A stretch of DNA of 64,000 bases from Methanothermobacter tenebrarum (GCF_023167465.1 NZ_AP025698.1:434001-498000), one strand, 5' to 3'; positions 15,988 to 25,916 are shown, counted from the stretch's first letter. Notes: generated by a model from the letters alone, not told the origin. Program-made: numbers and translations.

Positions 15988-17493
15988 TCACATGTAGCTT
16001 CTGTCTATGTTATCATGGTGTCCCTGGAATTTGCGTATATGCTGTGAACTTGTGAGATCCTTTTGAAGTGCATTCTCATAGCTTTTGTATTTTTTTATTA
16101 TCTGTTCTTCTACTGGGATGGCCTTTTTTATGGCGGCTTCCACGTGTTTGCCTGTTATGTATTCGCTTCCTTCCATCACCGCGAGGTCGCCTGCCATTCT
16201 CACCACCCCACCAAGGTCCCTGAGTCTGAGTGTTAATGAATCTTCCATGTCGTCGATGACCCTTGCACGTTTTCTCGCCTCTTCTATTATGAGTTCGATC
16301 GCATCTACCTTTGCTGGGGGGATTTTACCATCTATTTCTATTTCCTGTGCGACGAATTGTGCTAGTTTCGCTCTGTTCTCTGGTGTGTCTGGCATTGTCG
16401 TGTTCATAAGTATCTCATAGCCTTCTCCTTGTATCCTTGATCTGAGGGGTGGTAGTATGTATTGTAGGTCTATGATATTGCATGCTCCTATGAATATGAA
16501 ATCGCATGGGACGTTTTCAACTCTAACAGAGCTCCCTGCACTTTGAGGGTTTCTTCCTATGATTGGGAATGTTTTGTCCTGCATTGCACTTAGTATATAT
16601 CTTTGGAGGCTTGCGATGTGGACTATTTCATCTATGAACAGGACTCCTTCATGTGCTTCGTGGATTGCCCCGGGCACTACTCTCTCATATGGTTGTGATC
16701 CGAGGTCTGGGTGTCCACCATAGGGGTCGTGTCTCACATCACCTAGGAGTTCTGTTTCACTGGCTCCTGTCGCTTGGATGAATGTTTTACGTTCCAGTGG
16801 TACTATAACGTTTCTTGGCTTTTCTTCTACCATTTGTCTTCTTTTTTCTAATGCTCTTTGGTCGAGTACTTTTATTTCGTCTCCGCCCACTCTCTCGTAG
16901 ATGACCACTTCCTCGACGCCGTTTATTAGCCTTGTTGTTGTAACTCTCTTCTGGGGGACTTTCAGGTTGTTTGAATTCATCTCGAACATTCCCAGCAGGT
17001 CCCCGAGGTGTTTTCGTCTGGCGTTGATGTGAGCGAATTTTTCACCCCCACATTTGGGGCATACGCTGGTATATGCGCTGCTGTATTCGCCACAGTGCAC
17101 GCATTTGAACCCGAGCCTCTCCGCCACGGCATCCGGAGCGCTTTGAGGGTCTATCAGCTCACCCTCGGCCATTTCCATTTCTAGTAGTTCGTTTTCTATC
17201 TCCTTCCGGGTTTTAACTTCTACGAAGGGTCTTTCGGGTTGTTCTGGGTTGTGTACGACTATTATCTCCTCGGATGGTTTGGGTAGATGATATGAGATCG
17301 CCTGTGCAAGAAGCGACTTACCAATACCTGGGGGGCCGACGAGTAATAGGTTTCTTTTTTGTTTCGCGGCGATTTTAATCATTGGCATTATATTGTCGTG
17401 GCCTATAACCCTCTCGAGGGGATCCTCTGGTATTTTTATATCATCTGTACTTTCAATATCATCGATTGTTTCCTTTCGCATGTCAACATACAT
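15988..17493 (-). CDS. Lon-like AAA+ ATPase with zinc ribbon, no protease domain
   Basis: A 501-residue protein that tracks the ATPase half of archaeal LonB. It has Walker A GPPGIGKS (53-60), Walker B VLFIDEI (284-290), a [11 protein letters not shown] sensor region and the LonB-like stretch [19 protein letters not shown]. Between Walker A and B, where LonB carries its membrane anchor, it has a zinc ribbon (Cys131, Cys134, Cys145, Cys148) and no hydrophobic helix. It ends soon after the ATPase lid, so the Ser-Lys protease domain is absent. It is probably a soluble remodelling ATPase. It lies 10 bases downstream of dnaG. Confidence 0.85.
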   Translation of the reverse strand: MYVDMRKETIDDIESTDDIKIPEDPLERVIGHDNIMPMIKIAAKQKRNLLLVGPPGIGKSLLAQAISYHLPKPSEEIIVVHNPEQPERPFVEVKTRKEIENELLEMEMAEGELIDPQSAPDAVAERLGFKCVHCGEYSSAYTSVCPKCGGEKFAHINARRKHLGDLLGMFEMNSNNLKVPQKRVTTTRLINGVEEVVIYERVGGDEIKVLDQRALEKRRQMVEEKPRNVIVPLERKTFIQATGASETELLGDVRHDPYGGHPDLGSQPYERVVPGAIHEAHEGVLFIDEIVHIASLQRYILSAMQDKTFPIIGRNPQSAGSSVRVENVPCDFIFIGACNIIDLQYILPPLRSRIQGEGYEILMNTTMPDTPENRAKLAQFVAQEIEIDGKIPPAKVDAIELIIEEARKRARVIDDMEDSLTLRLRDLGGVVRMAGDLAVMEGSEYITGKHVEAAIKKAIPVEEQIIKKYKSYENALQKDLTSSQHIRKFQGHHDNIDRSYM

Positions 17494-17503
17494 TTTAAAT
17501 CCT

Positions 17504-18646
17504 TCAATTATTTGTTATTATCTTGATGTTCTGGGGTTTTTTCACGACTTCGCCACTTCTTATGGCGACTAGATACTTCACTCCCTTCTCATATGAGATG
17601 TCAACTAGGCGTTGTGTTACCACACCATCAAATACTATAGCATAGGGGTGGTTGTTGACATTTTTCAGTTCATCGTAGAGGTTTTCGACTCTAACTTCTT
17701 TTAGGATGTTGAGAGCATCATCTAGGATCTCTGCATTACCTGAACCTTCTAGTTCGTCGAGTATGTTCTTTAATAGTACCATTTTGTCTTCTGTTTTTTT
17801 GCTCTTCGCTGGCATGCCCAGTTCATGGTAGATTTGCTCTACAGGTACCTTGTTTCTGAGGGCGACCATTATCTCATCCTTTCCAAGTTCTTCTACTTCT
17901 TTTCCCTTGGGGGCTCTTGTAACATAGTCGATATCTGCTACTTGTAGAAGTTCTTTTAGGATGAGCTCCCCGCCCCTGTCACCGTCTACGAAGGCCGTTG
18001 CTGTTTTTTTACGGGTTAGTTCTGCAACGGTCTTGGGAATGTTCACCCCTTCGACTGCGATTGCATTTTTTATACCATGTTTTAGGAGGTTTATAACGTC
18101 TGATCTTCCTTCCACGACGAGGATAGCGTCTGACGTGGCTACATTGGGGCCTGCTGGCAGTTTCTCATCGCCGTATTCTGTTATTTCATGGACTCTCATG
18201 GCCTCTTTCACTTCTTCGATCATCTTAAGACTTTCTGGTGCTACTTCTTCCATCATGCTGGCGTATATTTCCTTTGCACGTTCAACTACCTTTTTTCTTT
18301 TCACGGCTCTTACATCTTCAACCTTTGTAACTTGTATGTAGGCTTCGCATGGTCCTACTCTGTTTATGGTCTCTAGTGAGGCTGCTAGTATGGCTGTTTC
18401 GACTCTGTCAAGGCTTGATGGTATTATTATTTCTCCTTTTGATTTACCACCCCTTGATGTTATGTTGACTTTGATTCTTCCTATTCTTCCCGTTTTTTGC
18501 AATTCTCTAAGGTCTAGGTCGTTGCTTAGTAATCCTTCTGTTTGTCCGAATATTGCACCTACTACATCCGGTTTTTCAACAATCCCGTTAGCGTTAATTT
18601 GAGCATGAATAAGATATTTAGTCGTGCTTATCTCCTCTTTTCCCAT
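17504..18646 (-). CDS. dnaG: Archaeal DnaG-like primase (Toprim protein)
   Basis: A 380-residue archaeal DnaG. The Toprim metal-binding residues are in VVEGRSD (Glu179) and FVDGDRGG (Asp221, Asp223). The N-terminal part (residues 10-150) is the archaeal DnaG-specific region and no bacterial zinc-binding domain is present. Archaeal DnaG is known both as a primase-type enzyme and as an exosome subunit. It starts at the ATG at 18646 and is followed closely by the Lon-like ATPase and preceded by another Toprim protein. Confidence 0.93.
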   Translation of the reverse strand: MGKEEISTTKYLIHAQINANGIVEKPDVVGAIFGQTEGLLSNDLDLRELQKTGRIGRIKVNITSRGGKSKGEIIIPSSLDRVETAILAASLETINRVGPCEAYIQVTKVEDVRAVKRKKVVERAKEIYASMMEEVAPESLKMIEEVKEAMRVHEITEYGDEKLPAGPNVATSDAILVVEGRSDVINLLKHGIKNAIAVEGVNIPKTVAELTRKKTATAFVDGDRGGELILKELLQVADIDYVTRAPKGKEVEELGKDEIMVALRNKVPVEQIYHELGMPAKSKKTEDKMVLLKNILDELEGSGNAEILDDALNILKEVRVENLYDELKNVNNHPYAIVFDGVVTQRLVDISYEKGVKYLVAIRSGEVVKKPQNIKIITNN

Positions 18647-18674
18647 GATAATCCCCTCTATGAGTTTATTGTGG

Positions 18675-19103
18675 TTAGTAGATGGAGTTGTATTGGAAAG
18701 GGTATGGGGAGATCTCCATCTCCAGTCTTTGTATGTACTTGGGAAGACTTTGTATGTCCTTTATGTACTTTCTTGTCATCCCCATTATCCTCTTGCGAAT
18801 CTGTAAATTCGGGTAACAGCCTAGGCTCTCTATTTCTCTGCGAAGTCTATTCGCAAGTTGGTTACCCTTCCTATCAAAATCCGTGAGAATTATCACCATT
18901 GATGATGATCTGGCAACTGAATCTGCAATTTCAGATAAATTTGATGATGACCCTGAAACTTTTATGAATTCGCCATGTATTCCAAGTTCTTGAAGAGCTT
19001 CCTCGTCTCTTTTCCCTTCTATCAGAATTGGTATCCCTTGTTCACTGCAATATCGAAGTTCCTCTAGTTCTTCGTTCAGGCGCTGTAATCTTCCCAGTGT
19101 CAT
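18675..19103 (-). CDS. Toprim domain protein (UPF0292-like)
   Basis: A 142-residue single-domain Toprim protein: [14 protein letters not shown] (Glu29) and [12 protein letters not shown] (Asp75, Asp77) give the metal-binding core, similar to ribonuclease M5. A C-terminal helical segment follows. The ATG at 19103 has AAAGGT upstream and is preferred over the ATG at 19124. It sits 28 bases upstream of dnaG on the same strand, so the cell expresses two Toprim proteins together. RNA processing or an OLD-like nuclease role is possible; no specific substrate is known to me. Confidence 0.82.
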   Translation of the reverse strand: MTLGRLQRLNEELEELRYCSEQGIPILIEGKRDEEALQELGIHGEFIKVSGSSSNLSEIADSVARSSSMVIILTDFDRKGNQLANRLRREIESLGCYPNLQIRKRIMGMTRKYIKDIQSLPKYIQRLEMEISPYPFQYNSIY

Positions 19104-19202
19104 GTTAAAACCTTTAATAACCATTAGTATCTATATTATATGATATACTAATATATAAATCTAAAGAATAGGCTAACGTCCATCCCATGGTTGGACTGTA
19201 AA

Positions 19203-19212
19203 CTTTAAATAC
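19203..19212 (+). promoter_or_regulatory. TATA box for the DUF211 operon
   Basis: CTTTAAATAC preceded by the purine-rich GTAA BRE context, about 65 bases upstream of the GTG start at 19272. It is the best core promoter in this divergent gap. Confidence 0.5.
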
Positions 19213-19271
19213 CCCATAGGTTAATAGAGAAAATTTAGGGAAAAGATAATAAATTTTTGGAGGAAAATAAG

Positions 19272-19562
19272 GTGGCGAAGGGCCTTATTAGGATCGTATT
19301 GGATATACTAAAACCCCATGATCCTATAATCCCATATTATGCAATATACCTGAGCGAACTTAAAGGTGTTGAGGGTGTTAATATAACCCTCATGGAAATA
19401 GACAAGGAGACAGAGAACGTTAAAGTAACCATACAAGGAAACGACCTAGATTTTGAGGAGATAACAGCAGCCATTGAAAAGTATGGTGGATCAATACACA
19501 GTGTAGATGAGGTAGTGGCTGGCAAAGTCATGGTAGAAGAGGTTACAACACCACAGGATTGA
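19272..19562 (+). CDS. DUF211 family protein
   Basis: A 96-residue ferredoxin-like-fold protein of the archaeal DUF211 family: KGLIRIVLDILKPHDP at the start, a central VEGVNITLMEIDKETENV and HSVDEVVAG at the end. The layout suggests an ACT/GlnB-like regulatory or ligand-binding protein; the function is not established. The GTG at 19272 has GGAGG eight bases upstream and gives the family-typical start; a TTG at 19257 is too close to that site to use it. It is followed by the RraA-like gene after 4 bases. Confidence 0.85.
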   Translation: MAKGLIRIVLDILKPHDPIIPYYAIYLSELKGVEGVNITLMEIDKETENVKVTIQGNDLDFEEITAAIEKYGGSIHSVDEVVAGKVMVEEVTTPQD

Positions 19563-19566
19563 TCCC

Positions 19567-20223
19567 ATGAAGATAGAGGGTAAAATATCACCCAGGAGAT
19601 TTCTTGAAAGTTTTAGTGCCACTGGGAAAACCCCCACAATTGGATTTTCAACACCCCAAATCTCTGATGCCCTCCATAAGATTTCCGGTTATAATGGTGC
19701 GATACATTCCCTCAGACCATTAAACAAGAGGAAAATCTTCGGACCCGTGATAACGGCAAAGACAAAGGATTATGATTGGGGGACGTCGGTAAAGGCTATT
19801 GACCATGCGAGTGAATCAGAGGTTATATTTATAATGGTGGAGGGGGATGATAATGCGGTGTGGGGCGAGTTAACCTCCAAGACGGCTAAGAAAAAGAATA
19901 TTGCCGGTACGATCATATATGGGGCTTGCAGGGACCTTGATGCTATCAGCAGATTAGATTTTCCTGTTTTTTCAAAGAGGGTTGTTCCAAATGCTGGGAA
20001 ACCCCTAGCCTTGGGTGAAATCAATATTGAATTGGAATGTGAGGGTGTGAAGGTCAAGCCTGGGGATTATGTTTTTGGTGATGATTCCGGTGTAGTTGTA
20101 GTCCCCCAGGAACTCCTAGATATTGTGATGGAGGAAGCTTTAAGGATAAAGGAGAAGGAGTCTGAAATAGACAGGCGAATCGAGGATGGAATCCCACTTT
20201 CAAGGATCCTCGGTTTAAAATAA
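19567..20223 (+). CDS. RraA/HMG-aldolase family protein
   Basis: A 218-residue protein of the RraA fold, which includes RNase E activity regulators and HMG/CHA aldolases. The typical segments are present: AIDHASESEVIFIMVEGDDNA, WGELTSKTAKKKNIAGTIIYG, the ligand loop GACRDLDAI, and GDYVFGDDSGVVVVP. Archaea lack RNase E, so an aldolase-like or other metal-dependent role is more likely. The ATG at 19567 follows the DUF211 stop by 4 bases, so the two are co-expressed. Confidence 0.82.
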   Translation: MKIEGKISPRRFLESFSATGKTPTIGFSTPQISDALHKISGYNGAIHSLRPLNKRKIFGPVITAKTKDYDWGTSVKAIDHASESEVIFIMVEGDDNAVWGELTSKTAKKKNIAGTIIYGACRDLDAISRLDFPVFSKRVVPNAGKPLALGEINIELECEGVKVKPGDYVFGDDSGVVVVPQELLDIVMEEALRIKEKESEIDRRIEDGIPLSRILGLK

Positions 20224-20244
20224 CCCCCATGGGATGTTTAGAGG

Positions 20245-21304
20245 ATGGAAGAGGGTCAAGGCATTTTTGATTATATAAAGGAGCATAAAAAGACGATTAT
20301 TTTATCATTTCTAATTGTTGCGATTCTAGTATTCATCCTAGGTTTATTCGCCGGGTTTAAGGGGATATTATTGGCCTTGGAGCGGACCGATCCGTCTTTT
20401 TTGGTTTTGAATTTTCTTTGAGGGTATGATCCTTGTTTTGTGGACTTTTCGTTGGCGTTTGATACTTAACCTTGTGGATGAATCCCCTAAGTTTTCTTCG
20501 TTATTTCTTATGTTACTTGCGAGTATTTTTGGGAATAATATAACCCCCGGGGCTGCTGGTGGGGAACCCTTGAGGGCTTATCTTCTCTTTGAACTTAGGG
20601 GAACCCCCTTTGAGATAGGTTTCGCATCTTCAACTGCTGATAGAGTGTTTGAATTCATACCCTTCGCTATAATATCTTTACTTTCGGCTATTCTCATCAT
20701 GACATGGGAAGTTTCTATTTGGACCCGTTTTATAGTGAGTTTCCTTATAATATTTACTATAATACTTTTTTCAGTGGTTATCTATGCCGGGGCTAGGCGG
20801 GATGTAGCCCAGAGGATAGTTTTGGGTATAATAAGATCATTTTTGCCCTTCATTAGGAATATAACACGTAGAAGATTTGAATTTGGGAATTTGAGGGATA
20901 GGATAATCTTTTACGTTAACAGGTTTAGTAGTGGATTCTCAATGGCATTAACTGACAGGAGAGTGTTAGTAATAGGTTTTTTACTTTCCTTGATTATGTG
21001 GTTTCTTGATTTAACCCGTATTTATATCTGTTTTCGGGCTATTGGCGTGGAGCCTCCAATAGCTTCGTTGATTATAATTTATACTGTGGGGATTCTAATA
21101 TCACTTTTACCATTACTTCCGGGTTCTCTTGGGTTGAGGGAGGGTATACTCGTCGCCCTCTTTGCAGTTGCTGGGATATCAGCGGATCATGTGATGGCAG
21201 CGAGTGTTATTGATAGGTTGGCCAGTTACATAACCCCAACTTTCTTTGGTTTTCTCGCTGCCGTGTATTATGGGAGAATTATCATAAGAAATCATGAAAG
21301 CTGA
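20245..21304 (+). pseudogene. Flippase-like UPF0104 membrane protein, split by one frameshift
   Basis: Residues 1-58 are read from the ATG at 20245 and include one membrane helix; this frame stops at 20421. The rest (from about 20411) continues in another frame as a 290-residue membrane domain with the family motif GNNITPGAAGGEPLRAYLL and the late LPLLPGSLGLREG. Removing one A from the GAATT near 20410 joins the two halves as FLVLIFFEGM, giving a full protein of about 350 residues of the lysylphosphatidylglycerol synthase membrane-domain/UPF0104 family. Only one lesion is present, so a sequencing error is as likely as true inactivation. Confidence 0.82.
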
Positions 21305-21349
21305 TGAGGGGGCTCTCTTTGATAAGCTTACCATATACAAGCCGAAAAG

Positions 21350-21360
21350 TTTATATATAA
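21350..21360 (+). promoter_or_regulatory. TATA box for the gar1-tfb operon
   Basis: TTTATATATAA preceded by the purine-rich CGAAAAG BRE-like context, about 45 bases before the gar1 ATG. It is a strong archaeal core promoter. Confidence 0.65.
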
Positions 21361-21400
21361 CCTCCTTAAGATATAATATACAAAATTTTCGGTTATTATT

Positions 21401-21670
21401 ATGAGGGTGCTTGGGAAAATTTCACACATTTCTAAACGAGGCAACATCATAGCACGTTCAAAGAACACACCACCCTTCAAAGCCAAAGTCTTCACATCCA
21501 AAGGACAATTACTCGGTAAAGTCCACGACATCTTCGGCCCGACAAAAATGCCATATATTCTAATAAAACCAATTCGTGCAATAAATTCGAAAAATATTGA
21601 GAACCGAGTTGGAGAAAGCTTATATATAGAGAGAGAATGGGGGCGAAAAAAACGAAAAAGGAAAAAATGA
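21401..21670 (+). CDS. gar1: H/ACA RNA-protein complex protein Gar1
   Basis: An 89-residue Gar1 protein, a beta-barrel partner of Cbf5 in H/ACA-guided RNA pseudouridylation. The pattern [17 protein letters not shown], then [19 protein letters not shown] matches the family, with a basic C-terminal tail ([10 protein letters not shown]). It starts at the ATG at 21401 and overlaps the TFB start by 4 bases (ATGA). The coupling of Gar1 to TFB matches, from memory, the arrangement in other Methanobacteriales. Confidence 0.92.
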   Translation: MRVLGKISHISKRGNIIARSKNTPPFKAKVFTSKGQLLGKVHDIFGPTKMPYILIKPIRAINSKNIENRVGESLYIEREWGRKKRKRKK

Positions 21671-22599
21671 AAAAGGAGATTTCAGAGATCGAAAAGGAAA
21701 CAAGATGCCCAGAATGCGGATCCGAAGACCTTAGAGGAGACTATGAAAGAGCCGAAATAGTATGTGGAAAATGCGGATTAGTCATAGATGACAATCTCCT
21801 AGACATGGGCCCAGAATGGAGAGCATTCGACCATGAACAACGCGACAAACGCACAAGAGTAGGAGCACCTCTAACCTACACAATACACGACAAGGGCCTA
21901 TCAACAATGATAGACTGGAGAAACAAGGACATCTATGGTAGAGACATACCAGCAAGGAACAGAGCTCAATGGTACAGGCTAAGAAAATGGCAGAGAAAAA
22001 TCAGAATCTCCGGCGCCACAGAGAGAAACTTAGCCTATGCCCTGAGCGAATTAGATCGTGATTCCTCAAACCTTGGACTCCCAAGGAGCGTGAGAGAAGC
22101 CGCATCAATGATATATAGAAAAGCGGTTGAAAACAAACTTATAAGAGGTAGAAGCATCGAAGGAGTGGTCGCAGCATCACTTTATGCCGCATGTAGAAGA
22201 TGCAACGTTCCAAGAACACTCGACGAGATCGCCGAGATTTCAAGAGTAAGCAAAAAAGAAGTCGGCCGAACCTACAGGTTCCTAACACGTGAATTAAATA
22301 TTAAATTGCCTCCAACATCACCAGTAGACTACGTACCAAGGTTCGCAACAGAACTGGGACTATCAGGGGAAGTCCAATCAAAGGCCATCGAAATAATCGA
22401 AAAGGCCATGAAAAAGGGTCTGACATCTGGTAGGGGTCCAACAGGGGTTGCCGCGGCAGCACTTTACATAGCATCAGTGCTCCTCGGTGAAAGGAAAACC
22501 CAAAGGGACGTTGCAGAAGTTGCAGGCGTAACTGAGGTAACAATAAGAAACAGATACAAAGAATTGACAGAACAATTAGATATGGGTGTAACCCTATAA
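21667..22599 (+). CDS. tfb: Transcription initiation factor B (TFB/TFIIB)
   Basis: A 310-residue general transcription factor that bridges TBP-DNA and RNA polymerase. It has an N-terminal zinc ribbon (CPECG and CGKCG), the B-reader/linker region ([15 protein letters not shown]) and two cyclin repeats (about residues 110-200 and 205-305) with [17 protein letters not shown] and [16 protein letters not shown]. The ATG at 21667 overlaps the gar1 stop (ATGA) with AAGGA upstream; an ATG at 21637 would add ten basic residues. It ends 5 bases from the convergent glycosyltransferase gene. Confidence 0.96.
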   Translation: MKKEISEIEKETRCPECGSEDLRGDYERAEIVCGKCGLVIDDNLLDMGPEWRAFDHEQRDKRTRVGAPLTYTIHDKGLSTMIDWRNKDIYGRDIPARNRAQWYRLRKWQRKIRISGATERNLAYALSELDRDSSNLGLPRSVREAASMIYRKAVENKLIRGRSIEGVVAASLYAACRRCNVPRTLDEIAEISRVSKKEVGRTYRFLTRELNIKLPPTSPVDYVPRFATELGLSGEVQSKAIEIIEKAMKKGLTSGRGPTGVAAAALYIASVLLGERKTQRDVAEVAGVTEVTIRNRYKELTEQLDMGVTL

Positions 22600-22604
22600 T
22601 TTGA

Positions 22605-24359
22605 CTATGAAAGTTCTTCAATAGTCCTCTTAAGTTCTCTTATGAGGGCAATATTATCCCCGCCCTCATACTCTTCTAAATTTTTCCTGTACACAGGCAG
22701 TTTCTCTAGGAATCTTTCGATGGATTTTTTATCCACTTCCTCGTGGAATTCGCCATAGCCTAGTTTTTCAAGGTAAAATGCATTAAGGATTTGTTCAAAC
22801 TGTCCCTTGACAGGGACACTATAGACTGGTTTTTTAAGGTAGAGTGCCTCGCTTATAAGTGTGAATCCCCCATTAGTAATCACTGCAGCGGCTGATTTAA
22901 GGTCTTTGAAGAACTCATCCTCATTAAATTTTCTGAAATATAAGTTACCCTCGGTTTTATCCTTGTCGAAACCGTATATGATAAATTTTCTCTTGATCTT
23001 TTTAAGAGTTCTTAATAATCTAATATTGGATTTGCTTGTCTGATAGACGAATATATGATCCCCATAGTATGGTTTCAGATTCATTATTTCCTTTCTTAGG
23101 ACTGGTGGGAACATAACGACCTTCTCTGGGTCCTTGATCTTGGGGAAGAAATAACTCGTTATAATATAACGTTTCGGTCTTATGATAAATGATCTTATAA
23201 CAGCCTCGGCCTTCAGCTTATCCTTTCTGTATTTTTTCGGATATTCTATATTGCACTGGGTTATTACATGCATGTTATCCACGCTTATAAGGGGTATCCT
23301 TAATATGTTGCTTATGAGACTTGCATAGAATTCAAAATCTGATACTACGACATCTGGCTTGAAATCTCGGGCCATTTTATAAAGTAAGCTCAGGTTTTCT
23401 TTAAGGTCTCGTGGGAATGTTTTCATAGCCTTCAAGAATGTTTTAAGGTCTTTAACTTCATTGTTTTCATATACTGTGTTGAAGCCATATATTTCATGGA
23501 CATTTTCGAATTTTTCCTTGAGGTATTTGTATGCCCGGTCACTTGCGAATATTAATACATCATAATCCTTGACAAGTTCTTCTAGTATCACGCCACTTCT
23601 GATCGCATGCCCCATACCCTCTCCACATACTGAGTATAGGATCCTCTTACGTTTTTTTGTGGAATGTCCGAAGGTGTAGTTTAATTCTGAAGCGCTTAAC
23701 TTTTTACCTAAAAAATCACAGAGCGTGCTCTTGGTGTATTTGAATGCCAGGTTTTTTAATCCCTCTTTTTCAAGTCTTCTTATGGATACTAGTAGTCGAG
23801 GTTTTCTCAGGACCTTGAATTTGCTTATTCTCCCTATTCTTTCTATGTAATCTGTATCCTCGCCAAAGTCTAATGATTCATCGAAACCTCCAACTTCCTC
23901 GTGGAGTTTTTTACGTGTTAATATGCCACAACAGCCAGCCCCATGGGGTTTTATCGATTCCGTGAGTATCATGAACCTATTCGCGAACTCATGGAGTATC
24001 TTATCCCGTCTACTGGTTGATAATGGTATCATCTGGCTTATGGCTACGCCAAGATTTTCACTTTCAAATTCTCTGATGGCCTCTTTAAAATAACCCTCAG
24101 TTAGAACAACATCAGCATCAAGGAATAATAAGAGCTCTCCTCGGGCCACTTTAGCGCCATTATTCCTACCCTCAGCCGGCAACCCCCCATCAACGATCTT
24201 ACAACCGTAAACTTCAGCTATTTCCCTGGTCTTGTCAGTTGAATTAGCATCAGCGACTATGATCTCATAATCCTCGAAATCCTGACTTTTTATGCCTTCA
24301 AGAAGCTTTGGAAGATACTCCTCTTCATTATAGGTTGGTATGATTATACTGAGTTTCAT
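22605..24359 (-). CDS. Two-domain glycosyltransferase (GT2 fused to a GT-B/MurG-like domain)
   Basis: A 584-residue protein with two transferase folds. Residues 1 to about 220 are a GT-A family 2 domain: SIIIPTYNEEE, VADANSTDKT, the metal-binding DAD (81-83) and FGEDTDYIER. Residues from about 236 start a second Rossmann-type domain with ILYSVCGEGMGHA, like MurG/GT28-type GT-B enzymes, ending with AVITNGGFTLISEAL and VPVKGQFEQ, the typical nucleotide-sugar site. It probably makes a glycolipid or surface glycan in two steps. The ATG at 24359 has AGGTG upstream; an ATG at 24365 is possible. Confidence 0.82.
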   Translation of the reverse strand: MKLSIIIPTYNEEEYLPKLLEGIKSQDFEDYEIIVADANSTDKTREIAEVYGCKIVDGGLPAEGRNNGAKVARGELLLFLDADVVLTEGYFKEAIREFESENLGVAISQMIPLSTSRRDKILHEFANRFMILTESIKPHGAGCCGILTRKKLHEEVGGFDESLDFGEDTDYIERIGRISKFKVLRKPRLLVSIRRLEKEGLKNLAFKYTKSTLCDFLGKKLSASELNYTFGHSTKKRKRILYSVCGEGMGHAIRSGVILEELVKDYDVLIFASDRAYKYLKEKFENVHEIYGFNTVYENNEVKDLKTFLKAMKTFPRDLKENLSLLYKMARDFKPDVVVSDFEFYASLISNILRIPLISVDNMHVITQCNIEYPKKYRKDKLKAEAVIRSFIIRPKRYIITSYFFPKIKDPEKVVMFPPVLRKEIMNLKPYYGDHIFVYQTSKSNIRLLRTLKKIKRKFIIYGFDKDKTEGNLYFRKFNEDEFFKDLKSAAAVITNGGFTLISEALYLKKPVYSVPVKGQFEQILNAFYLEKLGYGEFHEEVDKKSIERFLEKLPVYRKNLEEYEGGDNIALIRELKRTIEELS

Positions 24360-24364
24360 CCACA

Positions 24365-25321
24365 TCACCTGAAGAAGGAGTAAAAGTTCCATGTGATGAA
24401 GAAACCTTTACACTCACCATTAAGGGCGATTATAAGCCTATCTATTAGTTTGATCTCATTATAGTCTGGTGATAATCTTATTATCATCTTATCATCCACT
24501 TTTTCACTTGAAAGTACTTTAAACCCTTCTAAGTGTATATTTTCCTTTGGTTGCAGTAGGGTTACTTCATAGTATTCTGGTGTTGATAACATTAAACCTA
24601 TTATTATCCTTAGGATTATAAGGGATGCTATGATTATAGAAGGGTTTATAAGGTTCTTTGGGGAGAACGGGACTTTCAAAGCCCTCATACCTAGCATCCC
24701 TGAAAGGCCTACCATTGCTGGTGTGGAGAAAAGACCACCATCTATTATGCCTATTATGGTTGTAGTTATCGCGAATATGAGTATCACCTTATGGAAGTCT
24801 CGACGGTCTCCCAGGGAGAGAAGACCGAAAACGTAAATGGGGGGTAAGATCATAAGGAGCCAGGGGAGGAGAAACGGTGGAGTATACCCTGTGAGGGAGG
24901 ATGCAGTATGTATGTGGGTGGGGGCCACTAGGCTTGTGAGGGAACTTAAGGATGCCTTGGGGAGGTGACTGTGTGTCATGCTCGTTGTAGCCGCCGGGTT
25001 AAAGGTTACAAATGTTGTATAGGGGTCCACGCCCACCTTAGCCCTTATTAGAAATTCTGCCATGATTATTATGAGGTAGGTTGAAATGGTCAATATTATC
25101 GTGATGAGGAGATAAAAATTCTTATCCTTCCCATTCCTAATATAGGGGCTTAGAATTAGCATGCTCCCCATCAAGGAGAAGAATATGATATCCTTTCCCT
25201 CTGAGGACCCCATGAGGAATATGTGGGTAAAGGAGGTTATGATAGGGTCTATGATATCACTTATAAGTAATATAACCCCTATTATCATGAATATAAAGCC
25301 TGTGATCGTCAAACGGTTCAT
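24365..25321 (-). CDS. Conserved membrane protein, unknown function
   Basis: A 318-residue protein with about eight hydrophobic helices (residues 8-28, 45-60, 68-90, 145-165, 175-195, 205-235 among others). It has a His/Ser/Thr-rich outside loop (TSMTHSHLPKAS, APTHIHTASS) and a soluble C-terminal domain of about 80 residues. I do not recognise the family. The stop overlaps the region just before the glycosyltransferase start, so the two are co-transcribed, which hints at a role in lipid or glycan metabolism. Confidence 0.6.
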   Translation of the reverse strand: MNRLTITGFIFMIIGVILLISDIIDPIITSFTHIFLMGSSEGKDIIFFSLMGSMLILSPYIRNGKDKNFYLLITIILTISTYLIIIMAEFLIRAKVGVDPYTTFVTFNPAATTSMTHSHLPKASLSSLTSLVAPTHIHTASSLTGYTPPFLLPWLLMILPPIYVFGLLSLGDRRDFHKVILIFAITTTIIGIIDGGLFSTPAMVGLSGMLGMRALKVPFSPKNLINPSIIIASLIILRIIIGLMLSTPEYYEVTLLQPKENIHLEGFKVLSSEKVDDKMIIRLSPDYNEIKLIDRLIIALNGECKGFFITWNFYSFFR

Positions 25322-25436
25322 ATTAACACTCTCATCTATTCTTGTGGGGATGATGATAGCACCTCCTCGCAGAACCTATGATGGGGGGATAAGATTTATG
25401 AATCATTGAAGAGATATAAATAAGTTGGTGGATTAG

Positions 25437-25916
25437 ATGGTATCCAAGAAATGGGCTGGTCTAATATCCCTCATTTTAGGTATTATCTTCCTCATATCCC
25501 CCGTGGGGGGTGTGAAGGCTATTAGCATGTTTTCAGGCATAATCTTGGCCTTGATCGGGTTTTGGATGATTTTAAACGCTTTAAAGGAAAGATATTATAG
25601 GAGACTTTCTCTTTTCTGGTTCGTCTTCGCGGTCTTGTTAATCCTTGTAGGAGTCCTGTTAGCATTCCAGGTAATCCTTATAATCGCCTTTGCAGGTTTC
25701 TGGTTATATGTTACAGGTTTGCTTTTCATCATAGCCGGTTTTATAGTTGTTTTCTCTGCATGGGATGCCCATGTTACAAGGACTCTTGGGGTTATGGGCA
25801 TCCTTGTTGGACTAATCTACTTTGTTGTGGGCATCATAGCCCTCAACCCACTATTCATAGGGGTGATTGTAGGAATAATCCTGACTATTTATGGTCTTAT
25901 CATCCTATTTTCTTAA
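25437..25916 (+). CDS. DUF308/HdeD-like membrane protein
   Basis: A 159-residue protein of five or six short helices with repeated small-residue turns (LILGIIFLISPVGG, VLLILVGVLLAFQ, LLFIIAGFIVVFS, GILVGLIYFVVGIIALNP), the tandem three-helix pattern of the DUF308 family. The function is unknown; relatives include the acid-stress protein HdeD. The start is the ATG at 25437. It is transcribed away from the neighbouring membrane protein gene from a short divergent gap, and its end overlaps the convergent zinc-ribbon gene by 12 bases. Confidence 0.75.
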   Translation: MVSKKWAGLISLILGIIFLISPVGGVKAISMFSGIILALIGFWMILNALKERYYRRLSLFWFVFAVLLILVGVLLAFQVILIIAFAGFWLYVTGLLFIIAGFIVVFSAWDAHVTRTLGVMGILVGLIYFVVGIIALNPLFIGVIVGIILTIYGLIILFS

